Source of the DNA: Clostridiaceae bacterium OM02-2AC
GTDB lineage: Bacteria > Bacillota_I > Bacilli_A > Erysipelotrichales > Erysipelotrichaceae
Reading direction: 5' to 3'
Assembly: GCA_003481775.1 (NCBI GenBank)
Contig: QULU01000014.1
Coordinates: 23,144 to 87,143, forward strand
Length of the DNA stretch: 64,000 nt
The stretch's first letter is position 1. Each line of letters begins with the position of its first letter. Of the stretch, positions 16,938-25,717 are shown piece after piece. The translations under genes and the position numbers were made by a program. Below the pieces are notes generated by a model. That model made no database searches. It saw only the letters and a list, made by a program, of their open reading frames with translations, and was not told the DNA's origin.

Positions 16938-17708
16938 ATGAGTGGAATAACAGTAAGTAATCTGTGTAAGACATATATTGTAAATAAACGACAGAACAAC
17001 GTATTGAGAAATGTCAATCTGACACTGGAGGAAAAGGAAATGATCGCCGTCATGGGACCATCCGGCTCTGGTAAGACGACCCTGCTGTATACGATCAGCG
17101 GGATGGACAGCGCCACTGCCGGAAGTGTGAAATTCTTTGACCGGGAGCTTACGGATATGAGCTGCAATGAAATCAGTGATTTACGCCTGGAGGAAATGGG
17201 ATTTGTCTTTCAACAAATGTATATGCTGAAAAACCTGTCCGTATATGATAATATTATTTTACCGGCCTATCAGTCCGTAAAGGGAAAGACGAAGCAGGGA
17301 AGAAAAGAAATCAACGCCTACGCCGCAAAGCTCATGCAGAAGCTTGGTATCAGTGATATTGCGGACAACGATGTGAATGAGGTATCCGGAGGACAATTAC
17401 AGCGGGCCTGTATCTGCCGCAGTCTGATCAATCATCCGCGTATTCTGTTTGCGGATGAGCCAACGGGTGCTTTGAATAAGCAGAGCTCCTATGAGGTCAT
17501 GGAGGAGCTGAACCGGATTCATAAGGAAGGGACAAGCATATTGCTGGTAACCCATGATATGAAGGTAGCCTCACGCTGTGATCGGGTGTTATATATCGAA
17601 GACGGAAATATCCGGGATGAAATGCAGCTTGGCGCATGGGAAGAGGCTGCGGATGTACGCAAGCGGGAGCGCAGATTAAATGAATGGCTGATAACGTTAG
17701 GATGGTAA
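16938..17708 (+). CDS. ABC transporter ATP-binding protein of the MacB/BceA type
   Basis: The protein has 256 residues with Walker A GPSGSGKTT (K46), Q-loop in FVFQQMYML, signature SGGQLQRA, Walker B ILFADEPT and switch His in VTHDMK. It energises the FtsX permease upstream, which is 13 nt away, with AAGGAGGAA before the ATG. The length and close packing with permease, regulator and kinase suggest a single resistance or sensing module for peptides, by analogy with Bce/Vex systems. Confidence 0.93.
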   Translation: MSGITVSNLCKTYIVNKRQNNVLRNVNLTLEEKEMIAVMGPSGSGKTTLLYTISGMDSATAGSVKFFDRELTDMSCNEISDLRLEEMGFVFQQMYMLKNLSVYDNIILPAYQSVKGKTKQGRKEINAYAAKLMQKLGISDIADNDVNEVSGGQLQRACICRSLINHPRILFADEPTGALNKQSSYEVMEELNRIHKEGTSILLVTHDMKVASRCDRVLYIEDGNIRDEMQLGAWEEAADVRKRERRLNEWLITLGW

Positions 17709-17714
17709 TTGCCT

Positions 17715-18392
17715 ATGATAGATATTTTACTTGTAGAGGATCACCGGGAGCTTGCCCAGCTGATTGTAAGCTTTTTAAAGCGGGATGGCTTTCAGGTGCA
17801 CCATGTGGAGAGCGGGGAGGCTGCGCTTTCCTATCTTGCACAGGCGGAAGTACGTCTGCTGTTGCTGGATATCATGCTGCCCCATATGGATGGCTTTACG
17901 GTATGCAAAAAAGTGCGGGAGCATAAAGCGGTCCCGATACTGATTATGAGTGCTCGAAAGGATCGAAATGATCAGCTGAACGGATATGAGCTGGGAGCGG
18001 ATGATTATATCGAGAAACCGGTGGACCCGCAAATACTTGCCGCAAAGATACGTGCTGTTTTACAGCGTACCTCCGATTTGCATCGCAAGGAAACCATATC
18101 CTGCTGCGGTGTGGTCATTGCGCGTGCACAGCACAGGGCCTTTGTGGATGGAAGGCTTTTGGAGCTGAACGCTAAGGAATTCGAGCTGCTGACGCTGCTG
18201 GTATCCAATGCTGGAAAGACGTTGCGCAAGGAATATATTTTCGCAAGCATATGGGGGATGGACAGCTTCAGTGAACAGCAGACACTGACCGTTCATATCA
18301 AAATGCTGCGTGACAAAATAGAAAAGAATCCAAAACAGCCGCAGCGGATCAAAACAGTCTGGGGCGTGGGGTATCGCTTTGAAGAAGTATAA
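17715..18392 (+). CDS. OmpR-family response regulator
   Basis: The protein has 225 residues. The receiver domain (1-115) has the acidic pair in LLVEDH, phospho-acceptor D52 (LLLLDIMLPHMDG), Ser/Thr in IMSARKD and Lys in YIEKPVD. A winged-helix DNA-binding domain (about 125-225) has LLELNAKEFELLTLL and VWGVGYRF. The ATG at 17715 gives the normal start MIDILLVED; the TTG at 17709 is too far upstream. It partners the kinase whose start overlaps its end, and it probably controls the transporter operon through the inverted repeat at 14476-14515. Confidence 0.93.
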   Translation: MIDILLVEDHRELAQLIVSFLKRDGFQVHHVESGEAALSYLAQAEVRLLLLDIMLPHMDGFTVCKKVREHKAVPILIMSARKDRNDQLNGYELGADDYIEKPVDPQILAAKIRAVLQRTSDLHRKETISCCGVVIARAQHRAFVDGRLLELNAKEFELLTLLVSNAGKTLRKEYIFASIWGMDSFSEQQTLTVHIKMLRDKIEKNPKQPQRIKTVWGVGYRFEEV

Positions 18393-19653
18393 TCTCCTGA
18401 TCCTTTCCTGTTTTCTGCTGTATCTGGGCATCGCTATCTTTCTCGGGTGGAGTATATTGCAGATGGAGGAAACCAAGGACCATGCATATCGCGTGGAAAT
18501 CAATCGTATTCTGCAGCAGGTAGAAAAGGGTGTTAAAGAGAAGGATATCGCGCTGAACAGCTATCCGCATATCGAAAAGCTGCAGTGGCTGTCCGCAAAG
18601 GAAGGAAGCCGGGAAGCAGCCTCCGCCTTTTTTGAAGAAGGCAATAATCAGGATATGCATGTGGAGCCGATTTACAAGGAGCAGCAGCTGACAGGATATC
18701 TGCGCTTTGATTATCATCGCTCACTTGTGGATGCCAAAGGCTTGCTGCTGCGCACACAGCTGTCACTCGCCGCCTTGTTCGCTGTACTGCTGAGCGTGCT
18801 TCTCTATTTGAAAAAGCATCTGCTGAAGCCCTTTGATCGCGTGCGTGATCTTCCCGGTGAGCTTGCGAAGGGGCATTGGAAGGGAATCGTGAAGGAGGAA
18901 AAAAGCAGATATGCACATGATTTCCTACTGGGAATCGGACAGTTGAAGGATTCGCTGGATACCTCCAGAAAGCGACAGCTGGAGCTGGAAAAGGAAAAGA
19001 AGAAGCTGCTGCTTTCTCTATCACATGATATTAAGACACCGCTGAACACCATTCAGCTGTATGCGCGGGCTTTGGAGGAGCATCTGTATACGGATGAGGC
19101 ACAAAATGTACAGGCAGCTCATCAGATACAGGAAAAGGGGAAGGAAATCGAGCATTATGTAGAAGAAATCATGCAGCAGTCCCGTCACGATCTACTGGAT
19201 ATACAGGTTCAAAACACGGAATTCTATTTGAAGGAGCTGATTGACAAGGCTGTTCACGCCTATAACGAGCCATTGCGTCTGCGGCGCATGGAGCTGGAGG
19301 TAAAGCCCTATGAGAACCTGCTGCTGAAGGGGGATCTGGAGCGCAGCTTTGAGGTCGTGGAAAACATTATGGAAAATGCCTTGAAATACGGAGATGGAGG
19401 AAGGATAGAAATATCGTGCTATGAAGAGGACTATTGCCAGCTGATTCGTATTTTTAATACTGGCAATACAGTGAATGACACTGAATTTCATCATATCTTT
19501 GAAAGCTTCTTTCGTGCCAGCAACAGCGAAGGAAAGCAGGGCAACGGTCTTGGCCTTTATATATGCCGGGAAATCATGCGGCGCATGAATGGGGAAATCT
19601 TCGCCGAAAAGGAAGCAGATGGAATGGCCTTTCTACTCGTATTCCCATATTGA
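18379..19653 (+). CDS. Sensor histidine kinase
   Basis: The protein has 424 residues. It starts at TTG (18379), overlapping the regulator by 14 nt, with a G-rich site (GGGGCGTGGGG) upstream; no ATG gives a complete first helix. Helices at about 5-28 and 130-152 flank an outside sensor region of about 100 residues, larger than the tiny loop of true BceS kinases. The phosphorylation site is H216 in SLSHDIKTPLN, and the ATPase domain ends with NGLGLYICREIM. The outside domain may sense a ligand itself rather than relying only on the permease. Confidence 0.92.
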   Translation: MKKYNLLILSCFLLYLGIAIFLGWSILQMEETKDHAYRVEINRILQQVEKGVKEKDIALNSYPHIEKLQWLSAKEGSREAASAFFEEGNNQDMHVEPIYKEQQLTGYLRFDYHRSLVDAKGLLLRTQLSLAALFAVLLSVLLYLKKHLLKPFDRVRDLPGELAKGHWKGIVKEEKSRYAHDFLLGIGQLKDSLDTSRKRQLELEKEKKKLLLSLSHDIKTPLNTIQLYARALEEHLYTDEAQNVQAAHQIQEKGKEIEHYVEEIMQQSRHDLLDIQVQNTEFYLKELIDKAVHAYNEPLRLRRMELEVKPYENLLLKGDLERSFEVVENIMENALKYGDGGRIEISCYEEDYCQLIRIFNTGNTVNDTEFHHIFESFFRASNSEGKQGNGLGLYICREIMRRMNGEIFAEKEADGMAFLLVFPY

Positions 19654-20037
19654 AGAACAAATGGTGCAGCTGTATGCAAATGCTGCTATTGACAAGGATG
19701 CAATGCTTTGCTTAGAAAAGGAAAGTGTGCATCTTTTTTCATCCTTTATAAAGCACATACAAAATAAGCAGAGCGTTGCTTCATCGCTTATTCGACGAAC
19801 TGCCGCTGCTTCATAAAAAATACAGGAACGCTCTTAAAACTTATAGGAATACGCAGAAAAGGGCTTGTTCTGCGAGCGTCACTGCTATAGAATATCAGGG
19901 AAAGAGAATTCGAAAAAAAAACGGGAAGGGATGTAATGTGCAGGTATGCGTTTTGAGCATGACATGCAGGAAGCTAAAAAGGATTACCTGTTATGTAAAC
20001 GTGACGGCATCTAAAAGGCCGGAAAGAGGATAGAGAA
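19654..20037. other. Gap between the kinase gene and the merR-like gene
   Basis: No convincing gene is seen. Short open frames at 19589-19816 and 19776-20033 lack binding sites and family resemblance. AGAGCGTT (19770-19777) and AACGCTCT (19827-19834) are inverted repeats 49 nt apart, and might fold as a weak terminator. Confidence 0.4.
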
Positions 20038-20769
20038 ATGCTGCTGAAAGAGGTTATGGAGAAAAGCGGTCTTAGTAAGAAGGCTGTACAGTATTATGAG
20101 GATCAGGGCTTTGTAAAACCGGGGAAGCTGGAAAACGGCTACCGCGATTATGATGAAGGCTGTTTGAAAACACTGCGTGAAATTCATTCCATGCGCCAGA
20201 TGGGATTGCATATACGGGAAATCCGCGCAATTCTTATAGAGGATGAATATGCACCACAGGTATATGAGCAGCTGATTCATGAAATCGATATGCAGATGGT
20301 GCGCCTGCAAAACCAGCGTACAGTCCTTCGCAGGCGTATGCACCATGAGGAGGCAGAAATAGAATATACAAACGAAATGTGTCCGTATGTATATATCAAA
20401 AAGCCTTTTCTGCTGCTGGGGTGTATCCAATGCATGCTGAGCATTCCCGGCTTTCTTTTGTTTCCCTGGTTTAGCGGCGCATATAACCTATGGTGGATTG
20501 CGCTGCCACTTGTTTTTATCCTGCAGCTTCTGGAAAACGTGTATTACGATACGAGAATTCATGGCCTGCAATACATGGAAATCGGCTGGAAACAGCTGCT
20601 GCTGACCGGTATCCTTTCCGTTATCTGCGGTGTTTTGACGGCGATTTCCTGTAAAGAGGCATATATGCAGGAATCGGCAGCCATCTTCAGTGTCACTGCT
20701 GCAGCTGCCGCATTGCAGCTATGGAATGGATTTCATCTGTATGGGAAAGCACAAGAGAACCGCGGCTAG
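20038..20769 (+). CDS. MerR-family regulator with C-terminal membrane domain
   Basis: The protein has 243 residues. Residues 1-70 form a MerR winged helix (SGLSKKAVQYYEDQGFVKP, NGYRDYDE), followed by a helix (about 75-115) in the place of the MerR dimerisation coil. Unlike a classical MerR, residues about 120-235 are hydrophobic, with four likely membrane helices (near 123-142, 147-167, 184-203 and 212-230). This suggests a membrane-tethered regulator that senses a membrane signal or ligand. GGAAAGAGG precedes the ATG. No co-operonic target is evident. Confidence 0.8.
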   Translation: MLLKEVMEKSGLSKKAVQYYEDQGFVKPGKLENGYRDYDEGCLKTLREIHSMRQMGLHIREIRAILIEDEYAPQVYEQLIHEIDMQMVRLQNQRTVLRRRMHHEEAEIEYTNEMCPYVYIKKPFLLLGCIQCMLSIPGFLLFPWFSGAYNLWWIALPLVFILQLLENVYYDTRIHGLQYMEIGWKQLLLTGILSVICGVLTAISCKEAYMQESAAIFSVTAAAAALQLWNGFHLYGKAQENRG

Positions 20770-20796
20770 GCAATACAGACAGGATGCCGTTATCCC

Positions 20797-20948
20797 CAAT
20801 GGATCATCACCCGTGATCAGGAAGCCGCTGTGCATGCAGTCATTCTACCCAGGGACAGCACATTCATCTGATCGCATATAAGCAAAGGGCAATCTATAAG
20901 AAGCTGCTGGAGAAATCCTTGCAAATGATGAAAATATTTTCAGAATAA
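20797..20948 (+). pseudogene. Possible remnant of a decayed gene
   Basis: Two protein-like stretches lie in different frames: QWIITRDQEAAVHAV in one, then HIHLIAYKQRAIYKKLLEKS up to a TAA at 20946-20948 in another. There is no start or binding site. The composition looks like the end of a real protein broken by a frameshift, but no family is recognised. Confidence 0.3.
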
Positions 20949-20973
20949 AAAATGTAAAATTTCAGAAAAAGTG

Positions 20974-21002
20974 TTGACAAGCAAAAAGAAGAGGTGTATC
21001 CT
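20974..21002 (+). promoter_or_regulatory. Sigma-70 promoter of the trpXYZ operon
   Basis: A perfect TTGACA (20974-20979), 17-bp spacer and TATCCT (20997-21002) place the start of transcription near 21009, at the beginning of the T-box leader. Confidence 0.85.
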
Positions 21003-21009
21003 ATAGGAA

Positions 21010-21290
21010 ACCAAAGACAGAGAGATCAAGCAGAAAGATGCGCTTATAGAGAGCACGCGGATGGTGGAATCGCGGCAGAGATGCAGTTTTGTAAATGGAC
21101 TCTGGAGGGCAAGGTGAACGGCGCAGCTCAGTATCCAAGACGTAGGCCTACGTTACAGGGCTAGAAATGTGTCAGCATTTTGATGAGAGGATGGTTCCCT
21201 ATGAATGGAACGATCAAATCAGGTGGTACCGCAGATGAACCTAACAGCATCTGTCCTGAAGTCAACAGACTTTTGGACGGGTGCTTTTTT
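21010..21290 (+). promoter_or_regulatory. T-box riboswitch, tryptophan specifier
   Basis: The leader has the T-box landmarks in order: AGAGAGCACGCGG opening stem I, a specifier region reading AAATGGACTCTGGAGG where TGG (21096-21098) aligns with the codon position, the T-box sequence AGGTGGTACCGCAG (21221-21234) and a terminator (21247-21290). Uncharged tRNA pairs with the specifier codon and, through its acceptor end, with the T-box bulge, favouring the antiterminator. TGG predicts tRNA-Trp and fits the downstream importer, which belongs to the TrpXYZ class. The specifier is read by alignment to known leaders, not by folding. Confidence 0.9.
21247..21290 (+). terminator. T-box regulated terminator
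   Basis: GCATCTGTCC (21247-21256) pairs with GGACGGGTGC (21275-21284), followed by six T. The 5' arm overlaps the part that would pair with the T-box to form the antiterminator. Confidence 0.88.
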
Positions 21291-21410
21291 ATATAAGGGA
21301 GGTGGTCATTGTGTTACAAGGCACAGAGGAATGGCGATGGCATAAGGGAAAACAGACGTCATATAAACAAAGGAAACAAACCAACACAATGAAAGAGAGG
21401 ACAACAGATT

Positions 21411-22400
21411 ATGAAAAAATTATGTAAGGCAGCAGCGGCATTTCTATTATGTGCAGGCGTATTAACAGGATGTGGAAGCAAGGAGGATGCGAAGACCGAG
21501 GAAAAAATTCCGGTGGTATCTGTAGCGCAGATTGTGGAGCATAAATCATTGAATACAATTCGTGACAGCTTCAAGGCAGAAATGGAAGTGCTTGGATATA
21601 AGGATGGAGAAAATATCAAGCTGGATTTCAAGGATGCCGGCGGACAGCAGAATACCTTGAATTCTATCATGTCAACCTTTGCAGGAAACAAAAGCGATGT
21701 CATCGTGGCGATTGCAACACCAACGGCCATGGCGGCAGCGAAATACAGCAAGGATATTCCAATCGTATTCTCCGCTGTCAGCGACCCGGTAGGGGCAGGT
21801 CTGATGGATGATTTAAAGAAACCGAATAACAACATCACCGGAACAAGCGATGAAATTCAGGTTGATCAGATTCTGGACCTTGCACTGAAGGTAGACCCGG
21901 AATTAAAGACACTTGGCTTTATTTACAACAGCTCGGAGGCAAATTCCGTAAGCAATCTGGCAAAGGCGAAGGAATTCTGTAAAAAACACGATATCAAGCT
22001 GGTTGAGGGAAGCGGCGCAAATATCACGGAGATTCAGAGTGCAGTCAGTGTGCTTACCGATAAATGCGATGCGATCTTTGCACCGAATGACAACACGGTG
22101 GCAAGCTCTATGAGTGCACTTGTGGAAACAGCAAACAAGAAAAAGGTTCCGGTATATACAGGGGCGGATTCTATGGTAAGCGACGGCGGCTTTGCGACGG
22201 TAGGGATTGATTACACAGAGCTGGGCAAGGAAACAGCAAGAATGACAGATAAAATTCTGAAGGGCGAGGATGTGAAAAATCTGCCGGTTAAGGTCTTCAA
22301 GGATAATCTGAATATTTATGTCAATGAGAAAACGATGGAAGCACTTGGTATTCAGCTTCCAGAGGATGTGAAAAACAGCAAGAATCTGGTTATGATGTAA
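21411..22400 (+). CDS. trpX: TrpX-type ABC transporter substrate-binding lipoprotein
   Basis: The protein has 329 residues. The signal peptide ends in a lipobox LTGC with lipidated C21. The mature part is a two-lobed type 1 periplasmic-binding fold of the DUF/ABC_sub_bind family, with VAIATPTAMAAA, VFSAVSDPVGAG, NNITGTSD and FAPNDNTVASSM as family blocks. TrpX proteins deliver tryptophan to TrpYZ in streptococci. The T-box with a Trp codon upstream supports the same substrate here. GAGAGG lies 10 nt before the ATG. Confidence 0.88.
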   Translation: MKKLCKAAAAFLLCAGVLTGCGSKEDAKTEEKIPVVSVAQIVEHKSLNTIRDSFKAEMEVLGYKDGENIKLDFKDAGGQQNTLNSIMSTFAGNKSDVIVAIATPTAMAAAKYSKDIPIVFSAVSDPVGAGLMDDLKKPNNNITGTSDEIQVDQILDLALKVDPELKTLGFIYNSSEANSVSNLAKAKEFCKKHDIKLVEGSGANITEIQSAVSVLTDKCDAIFAPNDNTVASSMSALVETANKKKVPVYTGADSMVSDGGFATVGIDYTELGKETARMTDKILKGEDVKNLPVKVFKDNLNIYVNEKTMEALGIQLPEDVKNSKNLVMM

Positions 22401-22676
22401 GCATGCGGCATGAAAGAAACAAAAAATGTGTACTATCGTAAGGATATATATGAGAAAAGCAATCGTATGTATAGGAACTTCACATTTAAGAAAGAAGCGG
22501 CTGTTTAAAATACTATACGAACAGGTTATCGGATGATACGGTATCGGATATGTAGGAATAAGTGATAAGGCTGCAAGAAAAAGCTGAACGAGAGGCTGTA
22601 TTAGGGCTGGATAGAATACTACATGTATGAAGCAGACGATACAAGGTACAGTATTGAAGAAGAGAGGATGAAGGTT
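22401..22676. other. Gap between trpX and trpY
   Basis: This gap is long for an operon of this kind. No terminator, promoter pair or coding frame with a binding site was found in it. It may be an mRNA processing region or a scar of a lost small gene. Confidence 0.35.
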
Positions 22677-23549
22677 ATGGCATTGTCAACCATACAGGAT
22701 GCGGTAATTCTGGGCATGATATTTTCCATCATGTCGCTGGGGGTATTTATTTCCTTCCGCGTTTTGAATATTCCCGATCTGACGATCGATGGGAGCTTTA
22801 CAACCGGATGTGCGGTATCTGCCGTATTTGCAATGAACGGACATCCGTTTATCGGTACGCTGATGGCGTTTATCGCAGGAGGCCTTGCAGGGCTGGTGAC
22901 CGGTCTGCTGCAGACCAAATGCAAGGTGCAGTCCCTGCTGGCCGGCATTCTGACAATGACAGCCCTGTATTCTGTCAATTTGAAAATTCTGAGCGGAATG
23001 CCGAATGTCTCCCTGTTCGGTAAGAAGACCATTTTCACACCGCTGATAGCGTTGCTAGGTGATCATGCCTATGGCGTTGTGGTGGCCGGTCTCCTCCTTC
23101 TTCTGATCCTTTTGCTTTATCTGTTTTTGAAAACACAGTTGGGTATGAGTCTGCGGGCAACCGGTGACAATGAGGCGATGGTACGTGCCAGCAGCATCAA
23201 CTCAGACCTGATGAAAATCATGGGAATCGCACTTGCCAATGCGCTTGTGGCGCTGGGTGGTGCGGTGTTTGCACAGAATCAGGGCTTTGCGGATGTGAGC
23301 GGTGGAATCGGTATGATGGTTGTCGGTTTGGCAAGCATCATTGTCGGTGAGGCATTTATCCGCAGAAAAACACTGGGCTTTCAATTTGCGGCTGTTGTTG
23401 TAGGCGCAATCGTCTACCGGTTTATTCTGACCGTAGCACTGCAGCTGGGAATCGGGGCAAGTGATTTGAACCTGTTCTCCGCAGCGCTTGTGGCACTGGC
23501 AATATCACTGCCGCATCTGAAAAAGAGAAGGAGGGGATCGCATGCTTGA
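22677..23549 (+). CDS. trpY: TrpY-type ABC transporter permease
   Basis: The protein has 290 residues with about eight or nine membrane helices, of the branched-chain-amino-acid/ribose-type permease fold. Family blocks are SLGVFISFRVLNIPDLTIDG near the start and GLASIIVGEAFIRR near 220. It forms the tryptophan channel with TrpZ. The ATG at 22677 has GAGAGG at 9 nt; the in-frame ATG at 22668 is too close to it and longer starts have none. The end overlaps trpZ by 8 nt. Confidence 0.88.
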   Translation: MALSTIQDAVILGMIFSIMSLGVFISFRVLNIPDLTIDGSFTTGCAVSAVFAMNGHPFIGTLMAFIAGGLAGLVTGLLQTKCKVQSLLAGILTMTALYSVNLKILSGMPNVSLFGKKTIFTPLIALLGDHAYGVVVAGLLLLLILLLYLFLKTQLGMSLRATGDNEAMVRASSINSDLMKIMGIALANALVALGGAVFAQNQGFADVSGGIGMMVVGLASIIVGEAFIRRKTLGFQFAAVVVGAIVYRFILTVALQLGIGASDLNLFSAALVALAISLPHLKKRRRGSHA

Positions 23550-24297
23550 TTTAAAGGATATCAGCGTAACCTTTCACGCCAATACCGTCAATGAGCGAAA
23601 GGCTCTGGACCATCTGTCCTTCCATGTGGAGAATGGTGACTTTATCAGTGTGCTGGGGACCAACGGTGCCGGAAAGAGCACGCTTCTGAATGTAATCAGC
23701 GGTTCCATTATGAGTGATTCCGGAACGATTCTTCTGGATGGAAAGGATATTACAGCCTATCCCGAATATAAGCGTGCAAGAGAAATCGGACGCCTGTTTC
23801 AGGATCCCTTAAAAGGAACGGCGCCGCATATGACCATTGAGGAGAATCTGGGGCTGGCATACAGTCGCGGTAAGCGAACAACGCTGAGCCGGGCAATAAA
23901 AAAAGGCGATCGAAGCTTCTTTATCGAAAAGCTGAAGGAGCTGGGACTTGGACTGGAGGATCGCATTTCTACAACCGTGGGATTGCTGAGTGGAGGACAG
24001 CGGCAGGCTCTGACACTGCTGATGTCTACCATCGTCACACCGAAGCTTCTTCTGCTGGATGAACATACGGCGGCACTGGATCCGAAAACGGCAGCCTCTG
24101 TTATGGATATCACACAGAGGATTGTGAAGGAAAACCATATCACTACGCTCATGATTACGCACAACATGAAGCAGGCACTGGAATACGGCAACAAGACGAT
24201 TATTCTGAATGAAGGGAAAATCGTCAAGGTGCTGGAAGGGGAAGAAAGAAAGAACACAACGGTTGATGACCTTCTCAACATGTACGACTTTGTCTGA
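23542..24297 (+). CDS. trpZ: TrpZ-type ABC transporter ATP-binding protein
   Basis: The protein has 251 residues with Walker A GTNGAGKST (K45), Q-loop GRLFQDPLKG, signature LSGGQRQA, Walker B LLLLDEHTAALDP and switch His ITHNMK. Note Glu-His after the Walker B Asp (DEHTAALD instead of DEPTAALD), as is usual in this subfamily. GAAGGAGGGG precedes the ATG, inside the end of trpY. It powers tryptophan uptake under T-box control. Confidence 0.92.
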   Translation: MLDLKDISVTFHANTVNERKALDHLSFHVENGDFISVLGTNGAGKSTLLNVISGSIMSDSGTILLDGKDITAYPEYKRAREIGRLFQDPLKGTAPHMTIEENLGLAYSRGKRTTLSRAIKKGDRSFFIEKLKELGLGLEDRISTTVGLLSGGQRQALTLLMSTIVTPKLLLLDEHTAALDPKTAASVMDITQRIVKENHITTLMITHNMKQALEYGNKTIILNEGKIVKVLEGEERKNTTVDDLLNMYDFV

Positions 24298-24310
24298 AAA
24301 AGGAAGTATT

Positions 24311-24342
24311 TGGCAGATTGTTTTTCTTGGAATAATCTGCCA
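24311..24342 (+). terminator. Hairpin after trpZ
   Basis: TGGCAGATT (24311-24319) and AATCTGCCA (24334-24342) form a perfect 9-bp stem. The T-run is in the loop and none follows, so it may be a stabilising hairpin or an imperfect terminator. Confidence 0.5.
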
Positions 24343-24475
24343 CATACGATAATATAATGAACATGCGAGTATAAGATTGAGCATAAATTTCATGAAAACC
24401 TGTAAAAAATCAATGAAATTTTGACTTGACTTTTCCGCGTGTTTTTGCTTTTGGCGTCATTTCTGCCTGAAAAGC

Positions 24476-24489
24476 TGAAAACGCATACA
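24476..24489. promoter_or_regulatory. Possible catabolite-responsive element upstream of glgC
   Basis: TGAAAACGCATACA matches the CcpA box consensus TGWAANCGNTNNCA at all but one fixed position. It lies 91 bp before glgC. TATACT at 24540-24545 could be the -10 box, but no good -35 was found. Confidence 0.3.
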
Positions 24490-24579
24490 TAAAGTTCATT
24501 TTTCTTACAAAAAGGGTGGAAATTTATGTTAAAAATCATTATACTTAATATATAGAAAAATTCCTAAGGGGGGATTTAC

Positions 24580-25716
24580 ATGAGACAAAACAACATGCTG
24601 GCTATGATACTAGCCGGAGGCCGAGGAACACGACTGTATGCCTTGACCAAGAAGATTGCAAAACCTGCAGTGTATTACGGAGGGAAATATCGAATTATCG
24701 ACTTCCCGCTGAGCAACTGTGCCAACTCCAACATCAACGTCGTCGGTGTACTGACACAGTATGAGAGTGTATTGCTGAATTCCTATGCAGCAGCTGGACA
24801 GCGCTGGGGACTGGATGCAAAAGACAGTGGTGTATACGTACTGCCGCCTCGTGAGAAAGACGGAGCAGCGTTTGACGTATATCGCGGAACTGCAGATGCA
24901 ATCTCACAAAATATCGATTTCATCGACAGCAACAATCCGGAGTATGTTCTGATTCTGTCGGGAGATCATATTTACAAGATGGATTATTCCAAGATGCTTT
25001 CCCACCACAAGGCATGCGATGCCGATGCAACGATCGCCGTACTGCCGGTACCGATGAAGGAAGCAAGCCGCTTCGGTATTATGAATACGGATGAAACAGA
25101 CCGTATCGTGGAATTTGAGGAAAAGCCGGAGCACCCGAAGAGCAATCTTGCTTCTATGGGTATCTATATCTTTAACTGGAAGCAGCTGAGAAAAATGCTG
25201 GTCGCAGATATGGATGATCCAAACAGCAACCATGACTTTGGTAAGGATATTATTCCTGCCATGCTTGCGGAGAACAAGCGTCTGTATGCATGGAAATTCA
25301 AAGGCTATTGGAAGGATGTAGGAACTGTGGATTCCCTGTGGGAAGCAAACATGGACCTGCTGAGCAAAAACAACGAGCTAGACCTGAATGATCCAAACTG
25401 GAAGATTTATACAGAGGATGTAGCAACCGTTCCGCATTATATCGGACCAGACGGTAAGGTGGATAATGCGTATATCAACCAGGGATGTGTCATCAATGGT
25501 GAAATCAACAACTCAGTCCTGTTCACGAACGTAAAGGTTTCAAAAAATGCGAAGGTCAACGATTCGGTACTGTTACCGGATGTGGAGGTCGGCGAGGGTG
25601 CCGTCATTCACCGTGCCATCGTCATGCAGGGTGTCAAGATTGATGCCGGTGCTGTCGTAGGTGATCCAAACAGTGAAGAAATCGAACTGATTAGCAAGAG
25701 AGTGAGGGGTGAGTAA
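24580..25716 (+). CDS. glgC: Glucose-1-phosphate adenylyltransferase
   Basis: The protein has 378 residues. The nucleotidyltransferase motif [20 protein letters not shown] opens the N-terminal domain, [15 protein letters not shown] follows, and the C-terminal part (about 280-375) is a left-handed beta-helix. It makes ADP-glucose from ATP and glucose 1-phosphate, the committed step of glycogen synthesis. AAGGGGGGA precedes the ATG. It is the first gene of a glgC-glgD-glgA operon; branching enzyme and phosphorylase are not in the window. Confidence 0.96.
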   Translation: MRQNNMLAMILAGGRGTRLYALTKKIAKPAVYYGGKYRIIDFPLSNCANSNINVVGVLTQYESVLLNSYAAAGQRWGLDAKDSGVYVLPPREKDGAAFDVYRGTADAISQNIDFIDSNNPEYVLILSGDHIYKMDYSKMLSHHKACDADATIAVLPVPMKEASRFGIMNTDETDRIVEFEEKPEHPKSNLASMGIYIFNWKQLRKMLVADMDDPNSNHDFGKDIIPAMLAENKRLYAWKFKGYWKDVGTVDSLWEANMDLLSKNNELDLNDPNWKIYTEDVATVPHYIGPDGKVDNAYINQGCVINGEINNSVLFTNVKVSKNAKVNDSVLLPDVEVGEGAVIHRAIVMQGVKIDAGAVVGDPNSEEIELISKRVRGE

Positions 25717-25717
25717 T

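Noticed and set aside
19589..20033. Overlapping open frames between the kinase and the MerR-like gene
   Set aside because: No binding sites and no recognisable protein pattern in either frame.
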